Shown piece after piece: positions 16,426 to 25,038 of a stretch of DNA of 62,953 nucleotides. Numbering within the stretch: the stretch's first letter is position 1; each line of letters opens with the position of its first letter. The stretch is from the NCBI GenBank assembly GCA_025359185.1, contig JANYHF010000112.1, forward strand, positions 1-62,953, written 5' to 3'. The notes beneath the pieces are model-generated. The model was not told where the DNA came from, did not search any database, and saw only the letters and a program-made list of their open reading frames with translations. The translations under genes and the position numbers were made by a program. This stretch comes from Hyphomicrobiaceae bacterium (GTDB lineage: Bacteria; Pseudomonadota; Alphaproteobacteria; Rhizobiales; Hyphomicrobiaceae).

Positions 16426-18678
16426 TCAGCGCACCAGCAATCTGTCCACGTTCTCGCGCCGCTTCGGCGGCATGGTATGGTTCGGCCGCAGCGACAGATC
16501 GATCCGCTCGCGGAACTCGTCGGTGATGGCATTGGCCTGATGCATATTACGCACCACGCGCGGTGTAATGATGATCAGCAGCTCAGTCCGTTTGATCTGG
16601 TCGTCCTTGTGCTTGAACAGATTGCCGATCACAGGAATGTCGCCAACCAGCGGGATCTGTTCCTTGGTCAGATTATCGCGCTCCTGGATCAGGCCACCAA
16701 GCGTCAGGCCCTGGCCATCGGCCACCGACACCGTCGTATGGATCTTGCGCTGCTGGATGGTCGGAGAGTCAATCCCTGAGGTGCTGGTCTTGACGACGTT
16801 GCTGACCTCCTGCTCGATATCCAGTACCACATTGCCATTGTTGCTGATGCGCGGCGTGACATTCAAAATCACGCCCGTATTCTTGAACGAGATGGCATTC
16901 ACGATGGGCGCGCCAGTCACCTGCACCCCGACAGCTTGCTGGGTGGCAATGGGGACTTCGTCGCCCACCTGAAGCGTCGCCTTGTGGTTGTCCATCACCA
17001 TCAACGACGGCGACGAAATAACGTTCACATCCGTAATGTTGGCAAGCGCGCTCAAGGCCACTTTGATGCTGTCGGCATTCAGGAAATAAGAGAAGCCTGG
17101 GAACTGGGGGATAACGGCGCCATTAGCCAAATCCGAAAACGAGAAGCTGCCATGTTCGCCGTGCTGAAAAAACCAGCGCAAACCGTATTTCAACTCATCA
17201 TCGAGCGAGACTTCCATAATGGTCGCCTCAAGCAAGACCTGATTGGCCTCGGTATCGATGGATTTGAGGATGGCCAGGATCTTCTGATAATCGCGCGGTT
17301 TGGCCATGATCAGTACGGAGTTGTTGGATTCGTCAGCCACGACCGACACGTCTGATGTGTTGTCGATAGGCTGCGCTTCGGCGCCCTGGCTGGCATCGCT
17401 TGCGCCGGTAGCGTCACGAGAAGGCAGCGCTGTTCCCAATGAAGCCGCTTGAGTTAAGGCCGCGGTCTGATCGCCAGCAGGCGGAGCATCGCCAGTCGCT
17501 GGAGGAGCAGCCGCCCCACTCGGAATGTTCTGCGCACTGTCCAGCGCAGGGGCCGGCGCGTTCGCGTTGGATTTGCTCACTGACTTGCTGGCAAACACCT
17601 TTTGCAGAAGCGTCGCCAGCTCAACCGCAGGCCGGAACTGGATGTGATATATGTAGGTCCGCTTGTCGTTGGCACCGCCTAGCGTGTCAAAGCGCTTGAT
17701 CCAGGTATCCGCCTTGTTGAGAAATTCGGCGCGGGCGCTGATGACCAGCACGGATTTGAGCGCACGGTTCGGAATGAAGCGAACGACGCCCTTGTCCGCC
17801 TTGCCAATCTCGTTGGCAAACACCTCGTCGAGCTGGTGCACGATATCGACGGGATCGGCGAATTCCACCCGAAACAGGCCAAAGGACTTGCCCTTCATCC
17901 AGTCGACGTCGAAAATCTGGACGGCCTGGAGCATGGCATCCAGTTCGCTGCGGGTACCTCTGAGTATAAGCAGATTGCGGGTAGTGTCCGCGCGCACGAC
18001 GCCGCCGCTGGCAACCATCGGCTTCAAGATTTCAGCCATTTCGGCCGCCGCGACATGAGCCAGCGGCACGACCTGAAGTTGGGTGCCCGAACCGCCTTCG
18101 TCCGAGCCGCCCGTGCCGGTATTGATCCGCACACCCGCCCCATTGGCCTGCGTCGCGGGTACGATTTTGTAAAAACCATTGTCCTCGATCAACGCGGCTC
18201 CCTTGGAGCGCAGCACCGTTTCGAAAATGGCAACCAGCGTATCCTTGGTAACGGGCGAGTTGGTCTGCATGGTCACGGTGCCGGTCACGGCTGGGTCCAG
18301 CACATAGTTGGCGCTGAGCGTATCGGCGAGCACCACCTTTGCGGCGTCAGCAATCGGCACATCGACCAGATTGAGCGTGATCGTACCATTGGTGCCCGTC
18401 TCGGCTTGCGGCTGCCAATTGCTCTGGCCGCTGAACTGATCACTGCCCTTTTCCAACCCCGAGAGTGTGCCCGGCGGGGCGTTGGAGCCCGAGAAGATCA
18501 CACCATTGTTGGTGCGCGCGGCATTACGAACGCCCTGGATGTGTTCGGCAATCGAGGGATCAATTGTGGTCTGCGTATAGCGCAAGCCATCCGTGAGACT
18601 GCCGGCACAAGCGCTCAGGACCGCGGCCGTCCCAACGAGGCAAAGAGCCCACAAGGCGCGGCGCGAGGATCGCCACAT
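16426..18678 (-). CDS. gspD: Type II secretion outer-membrane secretin GspD (lipoprotein)
   Basis: GspD forms the outer-membrane channel of the type II system. From ATG 18678 the product is 750 residues, with a signal peptide ending in the lipobox LSAC, so it may be self-piloting. N0-N3 domains follow: LNLVDVPIADAAKVVL, then LQVVPLAHVAAAEMAEILKP, then FRVEFADPVDIVHQLDEVF. A Pro/Ala-rich linker comes next, then the secretin core with VLLEATIMEVSLDDELKYGL and the C-terminal LTLGGLIQERD and PVIGNLFKHK motifs. Longer in-frame starts exist at 18699 (ATG) and 18711 (GTG). gspK follows on the same strand, while gspL, gspM and the gspC-like gene lie 4 kb away beyond the oxidase genes. Confidence 0.92.
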   Translation of the reverse strand: MWRSSRRALWALCLVGTAAVLSACAGSLTDGLRYTQTTIDPSIAEHIQGVRNAARTNNGVIFSGSNAPPGTLSGLEKGSDQFSGQSNWQPQAETGTNGTITLNLVDVPIADAAKVVLADTLSANYVLDPAVTGTVTMQTNSPVTKDTLVAIFETVLRSKGAALIEDNGFYKIVPATQANGAGVRINTGTGGSDEGGSGTQLQVVPLAHVAAAEMAEILKPMVASGGVVRADTTRNLLILRGTRSELDAMLQAVQIFDVDWMKGKSFGLFRVEFADPVDIVHQLDEVFANEIGKADKGVVRFIPNRALKSVLVISARAEFLNKADTWIKRFDTLGGANDKRTYIYHIQFRPAVELATLLQKVFASKSVSKSNANAPAPALDSAQNIPSGAAAPPATGDAPPAGDQTAALTQAASLGTALPSRDATGASDASQGAEAQPIDNTSDVSVVADESNNSVLIMAKPRDYQKILAILKSIDTEANQVLLEATIMEVSLDDELKYGLRWFFQHGEHGSFSFSDLANGAVIPQFPGFSYFLNADSIKVALSALANITDVNVISSPSLMVMDNHKATLQVGDEVPIATQQAVGVQVTGAPIVNAISFKNTGVILNVTPRISNNGNVVLDIEQEVSNVVKTSTSGIDSPTIQQRKIHTTVSVADGQGLTLGGLIQERDNLTKEQIPLVGDIPVIGNLFKHKDDQIKRTELLIIITPRVVRNMHQANAITDEFRERIDLSLRPNHTMPPKRRENVDRLLVR

Positions 18679-18856
18679 GAAACCTGGCAGCACTGTCATG
18701 CTTGGTGGCACACCGGCGTGTTTCTACAAAAATTGAACAGTCAACGCGCAGCAACCACAAATGGACTCACCATATCGGCGGCCTTCCGCACTCCAATGCC
18801 TTTCATAAGCTGATTCTGGAAATCTCTCGGTGCTTTCCCTGACACCTATCAACAGC

Positions 18857-19813
18857 TTATTGCGTTTGGGCCGGAGTCGCCGTTCCGGCCGCCGCCTGCT
18901 GTCCAGCGCGTTTGGTCTCAGCCTCGAGATAAGAGAGGAGGTCCGCGACATCATTGTCGGCCAAGCCAATGTTCGGCATCTTGACACCTTTGAATTTCGC
19001 CATCAGCTCCATCGTCTGAGGATCCTTCTGGGCGCGCATGGCATCAGGCGTCATGATCAAGCTCTTCAGCCAATCGGCCTTACGGCGTGCGACCACGCCC
19101 TTCAGATCGGGGCCAATCCTGTCGCCGCCGCCGACGCTGTGGCAGGAGGAGCAGGCCTTGATAAACAGCGCTTCGCCAGCCTGGCTGCCAACCGCGTGCG
19201 GCTTGGTTCCGTCTGCGATCACCAGGTGATGCGGGGTTGCACGCCAGACCGGGTCCATCTCGAGCACCGTCTTGACGGCAATCTCGTAGTCCTCGAACGA
19301 CGACAGTTTGGTCCACTCGCCCGTCGCGTCATTGCCTAGCGCCGCTTCGGTACGGTGGGCACTGAGCACCAGGCTGCGCTCACCGAACTTCGCCCGGATC
19401 GCGAACAGGTCTTCTTTCTTTCCGGTGAGGAAAAGCCAGCCGGGGCCTGCTTCGAAGGCGTCGGCATAGTCTTTCAGCACCTGCTGCGTGTCGTGCTCAG
19501 GATCGACCGTGATTGAATAGATGAAAATGTCCTTACCCACTCGGTCACCTAGACGCCGCCGGACTTCGGCCATGCGCGATGTCATCAGTGGGCAGACCGT
19601 CTGGCAGTTCGTGAACATGAAGTTGATGATGACAATCTTGTCCTTCACAAGATCCTGATAGAACTGATAGGTCTTGCCATCCTGGCTGGTGACCGGCAGG
19701 TTTGGGAAAAAGCCGTCGCCCCAGGGCGACCCTGCAGGCGCGGCTTGCGCGGCCGGGGCGGCAATTGCGAGCGCGGCAGCAAGGACGAACAAGCGTATGA
19801 GGAACATCGGCAT
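18857..19813 (-). CDS. SCO1/SenC copper chaperone fused to a cytochrome c domain
   Basis: The 318-residue protein has a Sec signal peptide (residues 1-24). A thioredoxin-like SCO domain follows with the copper and redox motif C70-x3-C74 (NCQTVC) and the ITVDPEHDT strand. A C-terminal class I cytochrome c domain follows, with heme motif CSSCH and a probable axial Met in VKMPNIG. SCO proteins deliver copper to cupro-enzymes or reduce their cysteines. The heme domain could supply or take electrons. It lies just downstream of the multicopper oxidase gene on the same strand (87 bp), so it probably helps that enzyme mature or couples it to respiration. Start ATG 19813 has GGATGGA upstream. Confidence 0.85.
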   Translation of the reverse strand: MPMFLIRLFVLAAALAIAAPAAQAAPAGSPWGDGFFPNLPVTSQDGKTYQFYQDLVKDKIVIINFMFTNCQTVCPLMTSRMAEVRRRLGDRVGKDIFIYSITVDPEHDTQQVLKDYADAFEAGPGWLFLTGKKEDLFAIRAKFGERSLVLSAHRTEAALGNDATGEWTKLSSFEDYEIAVKTVLEMDPVWRATPHHLVIADGTKPHAVGSQAGEALFIKACSSCHSVGGGDRIGPDLKGVVARRKADWLKSLIMTPDAMRAQKDPQTMELMAKFKGVKMPNIGLADNDVADLLSYLEAETKRAGQQAAAGTATPAQTQ

Positions 19814-19900
19814 AGGGCATCCATCCGCGCGGTGAGGCTCTGAGTTTGGGCACGGCGAACCAGGCCGCCCGGTCAGGCGGCCTGGCATAGACTGCCGGCA

Positions 19901-22222
19901 TCAGGCCGGCTTGTTGAAGTTGCCACTTGCCTCAGGCAATTCTTCCGGCGTCATGTAAGTCACACCGTCGGGCGTCGGGATCGGTGTCGGCCAGACGCGG
20001 TACTGCTTGTTGGGAATATCGTAGCGCAGCAGCATCGCCCAATCTTCATGCACCGTATTGTGGCAGTGATTGACATAGGCACCACCAAATTCGCCCCATT
20101 GGATTTGGAATTGCACGGTCCCGGCCGGGCGCAACCGCCAGACGTCCTTGCGCACCAGCTTCTCGGTCGGTCCAATCGGGCCGTTGCCACGATTCATCGT
20201 GATGCCTTCTTCGAAGTGCAGATGGATCGGGTGGTCCCAGCCGCCGCCACCATTGATGTAGGTCCAATGCTCGATCTCGCCGGGCTGACCCGCCACGATG
20301 GAGACCCGGTTGCCGTTGAGTGAATGCGCAGCCTGGCCGTTGACCTTGATGCTCCAAGGGAACGCGGTCTGGATCTCGGCACAATCGGGAATGCAGACGC
20401 CACCGGGATTGTTGCGCGAATCGCCATTGGTAAAGCGGCCCCATTCGACGACCCGCTCGCGCACCGGAGCCACGATCGGGATCTGCTCGGTGAGTTTCAG
20501 AGGTATCTTACTCTTGTCATTGTTGTAGCCGCAGCAATTGGCAAGCGTGTTCCATTGTGTCGGATCATCGACGCTCTGCACCGAACTGACGACCCGGAAC
20601 TTCATGATCGGGCCAACAGCGGTGTCCACGGGCGTGCCGGCAATTGCCGCACCCAGGGCCAGCGCGACATCCGGTTTGCGGCCATCTGTCTGCTGCAGCA
20701 CATTGACCAATTGCGCCCAATCGCCGACGCGCAACCGCGAGAAGTCGACAATGATGTCGTAGCGTTCGGCGATACCCTGCTGATCGAGTTGAAACATCAT
20801 CACGGGGCTGACGATAAAATTGCCGTCATTGGCGATGAACTGGAACGGCATCGGAACGCCGGTGCTGGTGGTCAGTGCCAACTGCACAAAGCGCGACATG
20901 CACGAGTTCAAAATGCGGAACCGGTATTTGCGGGGCAGCACATCCATCACCGGCGCATAGGTATGGTTAACATTCAGCCGGTCGCCCAGGAAGCCGTCGG
21001 TATTGAAAATGTCGAAGAACAGCTGGCCATCGGGACTGGTCGCAAAATCCGACACCATGATGTTGACATCGAAATCCACGTTGCCCCAAGGCAACCAGAT
21101 GCCACTCGGCAATTGCAGATTAACGCCATCGTTGACGCGCTCGGCACCACGGTCGGGACCACTATACATGTTCACCATGCCGGCATGTCCCTTGTAGACA
21201 TTCTCGGCAGTGAAAAAGAAGCGGTGGTCATGGAACCAAAGCGTGCCCTGCAATTCGCGGAAGTCGCCGGGGACGCGCATCAGATCGCTCTGGCCGCGCT
21301 CGGGGTGATCGCCCGGGCCGGACGCACGGAAGTCACTGCCACTCTGGTATTGCGCCATATCGGCGCGCGCCAGGGTCGTACCCCAATGATAATCGTAGAA
21401 CTGGCCAGGGAAATAATAGGCGTTGCAGGCACCGTCTGAGACGGCGCCGTTGTGAGCGTTGTGGAAGTGCGTCGTGCATTCATTGCGCCCGAACCCGCCA
21501 TTGGCGGCCCGGTCAACCGGCAGCTTGTTATAGATGCGCATCAACATCGGCTCGCCGTAGCGCGCCTTAATCAAGGGAGCGGGAAGCATGCCCGTATTAA
21601 CGTTGCCCTGGCCGAAGGACCAGACCGCGTTTGGCCCCTGCGACGCCAGCATCGGATGGAACTTGGTGCCGCTCTCGATTTGAGCCAGCGACATCACATA
21701 GCCCTTTTGCGGGAACACCTTGGTCCAACGCTGATGGGCGAAATTTTCGCCTGGCGGACGGCCTTCGCACGGGCCGCGATTGGTCAACGGGTTACGGTAG
21801 TCAGCCCCCTGCGCAGCGTTAAAATCCGTATGCCACGACATGCATTTGGCGACATGCTCACCAGCATAGTTTCCGGTGAATTGGGCCTGAGAATTCTGGT
21901 CCATGCCATTGACACCCACCAGAGGTGTGAGCGGCACAGGTGTCTGCACATTCAGACGGCGGAAGGGTTGCGAGAATTTGGTTGCGCCGAACATCGGGGT
22001 TGGCGGCACACCTGTTGGTACCGCGCCATAGGCGCTTTGGGCATAGGGGCTTAGACCGTTCTTGAGGGCGAGGCCACCAGCCGCCGTGAAGATTCCCCAC
22101 CTGATCAAGTCACGCCGCGTGATCTGTCCGGCGCCGAGGGCCTGCACGATCTCGGCCCGGTTGTTGCGGGCATTCTGGGCTTCCCTCAGACGCACGCGTG
22201 ATGCCTTCGGAGTCAGGTACAT
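19901..22222 (-). CDS. Tat-exported multicopper oxidase
   Basis: This 773-residue protein is a copper-dependent oxidase acting outside the cytoplasm. The twin-arginine motif R36-R37 (TRRDLIRW) precedes a hydrophobic h-region, so it is exported folded. Copper-binding motifs are THFHNAH and LWFHDHRFFFT in the N-terminal cupredoxin domain, HPIHLH at 664-669, and NHCHNTVHEDWAM at 718-730, where Cys720, His725 and Met730 fit the type 1 site and the HCH triad the type 2/3 cluster. The length is above that of simple laccases. The substrate cannot be read; manganese, copper and phenolics are all known in the superfamily. The gene is embedded in the type II secretion cluster, which suggests Tat-then-T2SS export. 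An AAGGGTGG ribosome site precedes the ATG. Confidence 0.88.
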   Translation of the reverse strand: MYLTPKASRVRLREAQNARNNRAEIVQALGAGQITRRDLIRWGIFTAAGGLALKNGLSPYAQSAYGAVPTGVPPTPMFGATKFSQPFRRLNVQTPVPLTPLVGVNGMDQNSQAQFTGNYAGEHVAKCMSWHTDFNAAQGADYRNPLTNRGPCEGRPPGENFAHQRWTKVFPQKGYVMSLAQIESGTKFHPMLASQGPNAVWSFGQGNVNTGMLPAPLIKARYGEPMLMRIYNKLPVDRAANGGFGRNECTTHFHNAHNGAVSDGACNAYYFPGQFYDYHWGTTLARADMAQYQSGSDFRASGPGDHPERGQSDLMRVPGDFRELQGTLWFHDHRFFFTAENVYKGHAGMVNMYSGPDRGAERVNDGVNLQLPSGIWLPWGNVDFDVNIMVSDFATSPDGQLFFDIFNTDGFLGDRLNVNHTYAPVMDVLPRKYRFRILNSCMSRFVQLALTTSTGVPMPFQFIANDGNFIVSPVMMFQLDQQGIAERYDIIVDFSRLRVGDWAQLVNVLQQTDGRKPDVALALGAAIAGTPVDTAVGPIMKFRVVSSVQSVDDPTQWNTLANCCGYNNDKSKIPLKLTEQIPIVAPVRERVVEWGRFTNGDSRNNPGGVCIPDCAEIQTAFPWSIKVNGQAAHSLNGNRVSIVAGQPGEIEHWTYINGGGGWDHPIHLHFEEGITMNRGNGPIGPTEKLVRKDVWRLRPAGTVQFQIQWGEFGGAYVNHCHNTVHEDWAMLLRYDIPNKQYRVWPTPIPTPDGVTYMTPEELPEASGNFNKPA

Positions 22223-22561
22223 AGTTACACCACCCTTTCTTGCGGCCGGCCGTCGCGATCAGTGATGCCACTGCGCCAATCGGGCGGTCTTGCCTGCGTT
22301 ACATCGAGGTTGCTTACGTTCCGAGTTTGGGCCAGCCTGCATGGCCTTGCCTGCATAAGCTGGAGGAAACCGGGTGCATAGTTCACTATATCTATGCCGG
22401 TATAATCAATTCATTCGTGGAGTTACGAAAGGGGCATAGGTCTGACTATTGCATAGACCGACGATCCTAGAGGCCTAAGGCCATAGTCCTAACAGGCGAC
22501 TGAATGGCCTATGCCGTCATATATTTACTCTGGGAAGTTCAACCGGACTCTGCGCGTGATT
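22223..22561. promoter_or_regulatory. Regulatory region upstream of the oxidase gene
   Basis: This 339-bp stretch holds no gene. It is richer in A/T and full of related sites: GGCATAGG at 22433-22440, TGCATAGACC at 22450-22459 and CCTATGCC at 22508-22515. On the minus strand these read as repeats of the half-site (G/A)(T/C)CTATGC. TGCATAGACC occurs again at 24969-24978 between the divergent gspL and gspE genes. It is probably an operator zone for a regulator shared by the oxidase and the secretion genes. Confidence 0.45.
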
Positions 22562-23122
22562 TTAGGGCGCCGTTCGTGCCGGACTGGCCTTGGTCGCGTT
22601 GCTTGCGAGAGATTTCGCGTGTACGGACACTTTGTACAGCTCAAGTTTGGCCGACCGGCCTTGAGCTTCCAGCCGGATGCCAGTGGGCGAGATGGCGGTC
22701 AGACGCCACCCGGCTACGGTCGATCCCTCGCTGAACCACACGCCCTTAGGAGACTCGCTGCTGAGAATGAACGCGCGGGCATGGCCACGGATGATGGTGA
22801 TGCCGCTGATACTGAGACCGTCTGGAGAGAGTTCAGCAACGGCGAGTTCGGGCACAACTTTGGCTCCGGACGGGCGGCGGGTCTTGGAAAACAGCGGCCG
22901 TTCCAAGGCTTCCAGAAAGCTATTGCGCGCCGCAAAAGCCAACTCGCGAGGCGCACTGCCTGCTGTCTGCGGTTGGGCTTTCGATGACGGAGGCTCGGCC
23001 AGCGGCAATTGCACCTCTATGGGCCTGACGAACAACGTCCAGCTCAGCATCGAGCCGCCCATCAGCGCGCCGGCGAGCAACACCGCGAAACTGGCTGGAA
23101 ATGAGGAGGGCCGTCGCGCCAT
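22562..23122 (-). CDS. Type II secretion inner-membrane protein, GspC/GspN-like
   Basis: The 186-residue protein has one N-terminal transmembrane helix (FAVLLAGALMGGSMLSWTLF), a Pro/Ser-rich periplasmic linker and the family motif RPLFSKTRRP. That motif is typical of GspC homology regions and of short GspN-like proteins. A compact beta-rich domain follows. It would link the inner-membrane platform to the secretin. It starts at ATG 23122, two bases after the gspM stop (an upstream in-frame TTG at 23128 overlaps gspM), and is last in a gspL-gspM-gspC/N unit. Assignment between GspC and GspN is uncertain; no PDZ domain is present. Confidence 0.72.
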   Translation of the reverse strand: MARRPSSFPASFAVLLAGALMGGSMLSWTLFVRPIEVQLPLAEPPSSKAQPQTAGSAPRELAFAARNSFLEALERPLFSKTRRPSGAKVVPELAVAELSPDGLSISGITIIRGHARAFILSSESPKGVWFSEGSTVAGWRLTAISPTGIRLEAQGRSAKLELYKVSVHAKSLASNATKASPARTAP

Positions 23123-23124
23123 GG

Positions 23125-23706
23125 TCAAGTTCCCGCACTGATGGCAAAGGCGCCGATGACATCAAAACTGGCCTGAACCATCAGGTCTGCAGGTTGCGAT
23201 GGGTCCGGCTCCACACCGACAAGCCGCGTTGTACCGCTGGTCCAATCGGCTGCATCAACAATGAGCACTGGCTTGATGGTCTCGATGGCATAGAGAAACT
23301 CGTGGATCTTGGCGAGATCTGCTGTCAGTTGCACACGCACGCCAATCAGGTGCAGGCCCTCGGCTTCGCGGGAGGGAATGCTGCCAACACTCTGCAGGCG
23401 AATGCCCGATTGCCGCGCCAGCTCATCGATCCGGGTTTGTAAGGCGGCAAGGGCCCCCGGCTCGCTCGGACCGGTCATGAAGGCCGCGCGATCTGTGGCC
23501 GCCATTTTACCGTCAACGTTGGCTCCCGGCACGGTATCAGCACGCAAATGCACAATCATCTGAGCCTTGGCCGCAATGTCTTCGGCTGTATCGCGATAGC
23601 GGTTCAGCAAGAACGATGGAAGCAGGACGCCAGCGGCAACCAACATGAGGGCCGCCAGGACAACCGCCATGGCTTTCCGCCCAAACCGGATCAGACTGAT
23701 GCTCAT
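23125..23706 (-). CDS. gspM: Type II secretion inner-membrane platform protein GspM
   Basis: The 193-residue protein has one N-terminal membrane helix (MAVVLAALMLVAAGVLLP), a coiled region and a ferredoxin-like C-terminal domain (GVRVQLTADLAKIHEFLYAI), as in the GspM/PilO-like family. It partners with GspL in the inner-membrane platform. It overlaps gspL by 4 bp (ATGA) and precedes the gspC/N-like gene. Confidence 0.8.
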   Translation of the reverse strand: MSISLIRFGRKAMAVVLAALMLVAAGVLLPSFLLNRYRDTAEDIAAKAQMIVHLRADTVPGANVDGKMAATDRAAFMTGPSEPGALAALQTRIDELARQSGIRLQSVGSIPSREAEGLHLIGVRVQLTADLAKIHEFLYAIETIKPVLIVDAADWTSGTTRLVGVEPDPSQPADLMVQASFDVIGAFAISAGT

Positions 23707-24875
23707 GGCCGTGCAACCTCGCCGCCAGCTACCGCTTGGGGGGAAGGCGCTGGTAACGCCAGTTTAGCGCTGATCTCGAACTGCTCTGTACCCGTCGTTG
23801 CATTGTAGACAACCGGCGAAGTCAACGTGGCCTCAGAGATCAGCTTCGATTGCTGCAGGATCGCAATCAGCCCGGCCGCCGATTTCGCCTGGCCTGACAT
23901 GGTGAGCGTTTCGCCTTCAAGATGAAGATTGGCCAGATAGGCGGTATCGGGCAGCAGCCGCGTGATGTCGGTCCAGATGGCAACGGCCAAAGGCCGCCGC
24001 GCGCGCATCGACAGCAGCGCGGACACACCCTTGGCCTCCCCGTCTGTCCGTTCGGCGGCGGCCCGCTGGGCCAGAGCCCGCGTCTTTGCCGCCGCAAACT
24101 GCTCCCCCACCGCAGCCAGCGCGAGATCCTGCCGGTGGAACGCCTGCCAGCAAATGAGGCAAACCATGGCGAGGCACGCTGTTGTCAGCCACCGCAATGG
24201 CCGCGCGTAGGGACCGCCAGATTGCACACTCGTATCCCTGGCGGCTCGAAGCTCGACGTTGAAGCCGGTGAGGTCATCACGCGCGCAATCGAGAGTATCG
24301 GGCACAAGGCCAAGTTCCGTGCACTGCGCAAGCGTACTATCGATGGCTGTCTGTTTGACGATCACTTGGGTGACACTCAGTGCCGAACGCTCACCCCGGC
24401 TCTGCCGCACCGTCCATCCAAACGCCACATCGGCCGCTTTCAGCGGGGTTGCCCGCTCGATGTCGAGTGCCAGCATCTGCTGTAATTTTGGACGCATGGC
24501 GGCTGGCACCGTCAGCTCCCGGACAAGGCAGACGGAGCGAGGCAGCCGCAGAACAATCGGCAGGCCTTTGGTTCGGGCCAGTCTCTGAGCCCGGCGCCGG
24601 AGATCTTGGCCAGCGGTCGCATCACCAGTCATGGCCACACAAAGTTGCCTAGGCAGTCTGGCACTGCCATCAATGAGCGAAACCCGGTCGGGCTCGGCCA
24701 CGAGAGCCACGCACCGCCGCTCACTGTCCCCGGCGGCCCCAAACCAGTCCGGAACCAGCCCCGTGAGCTCGGCGCCCCACCAAGCAAGGAACCGTCGCCC
24801 CAAGCCAAACAGGCTGGACTGGGTGGCCGGGGTTGCATCAACCCGCGACGGCATTTTTGTGACTTGTGCTGACAT
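23703..24875 (-). CDS. gspL: Type II secretion platform protein GspL (PilN-like C-terminal domain)
   Basis: The 390-residue protein has an actin-like cytoplasmic part (with LRLPRSVCLVRELTVPAA and LALDIERATPL). One membrane helix, LTTACLAMVCLICWQAF, lies near residue 240, and a PilN/GspL-like periplasmic domain follows (IWTDITRLLPDTAYLANL). GspL recruits the GspE ATPase to the membrane. It is divergent from gspE; the 160-bp gap carries a copy of the site found upstream of the oxidase gene. ATG 24875 is preferred over a start 63 bp upstream. Confidence 0.82.
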   Translation of the reverse strand: MSAQVTKMPSRVDATPATQSSLFGLGRRFLAWWGAELTGLVPDWFGAAGDSERRCVALVAEPDRVSLIDGSARLPRQLCVAMTGDATAGQDLRRRAQRLARTKGLPIVLRLPRSVCLVRELTVPAAMRPKLQQMLALDIERATPLKAADVAFGWTVRQSRGERSALSVTQVIVKQTAIDSTLAQCTELGLVPDTLDCARDDLTGFNVELRAARDTSVQSGGPYARPLRWLTTACLAMVCLICWQAFHRQDLALAAVGEQFAAAKTRALAQRAAAERTDGEAKGVSALLSMRARRPLAVAIWTDITRLLPDTAYLANLHLEGETLTMSGQAKSAAGLIAILQQSKLISEATLTSPVVYNATTGTEQFEISAKLALPAPSPQAVAGGEVARP

Positions 24876-25038
24876 TGCCTGCTGACGCGAAACGGAAATC
24901 GCCCCATGCAGGATCGCCGAAAATGTAGGCAGCGGCATCCGTCTTTGGTCTCAGTCTATTGGACCTGCTGCATAGACCTACTTATCTGCCAAGCTCCGGC
25001 GGAGCGGCTTCCTCATGTGAAGCGAGCCAGTTAATTAT
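24876..25038. promoter_or_regulatory. Divergent gspL/gspE promoter region with shared site
   Basis: This gap drives gspL leftward and gspE rightward. It contains TGCATAGACC at 24969-24978, identical to the site at 22450-22459 in front of the oxidase gene, and a nearby GTCTATTGGACC. The same regulator may therefore control both. No textbook -35/-10 pair is obvious. Confidence 0.4.
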
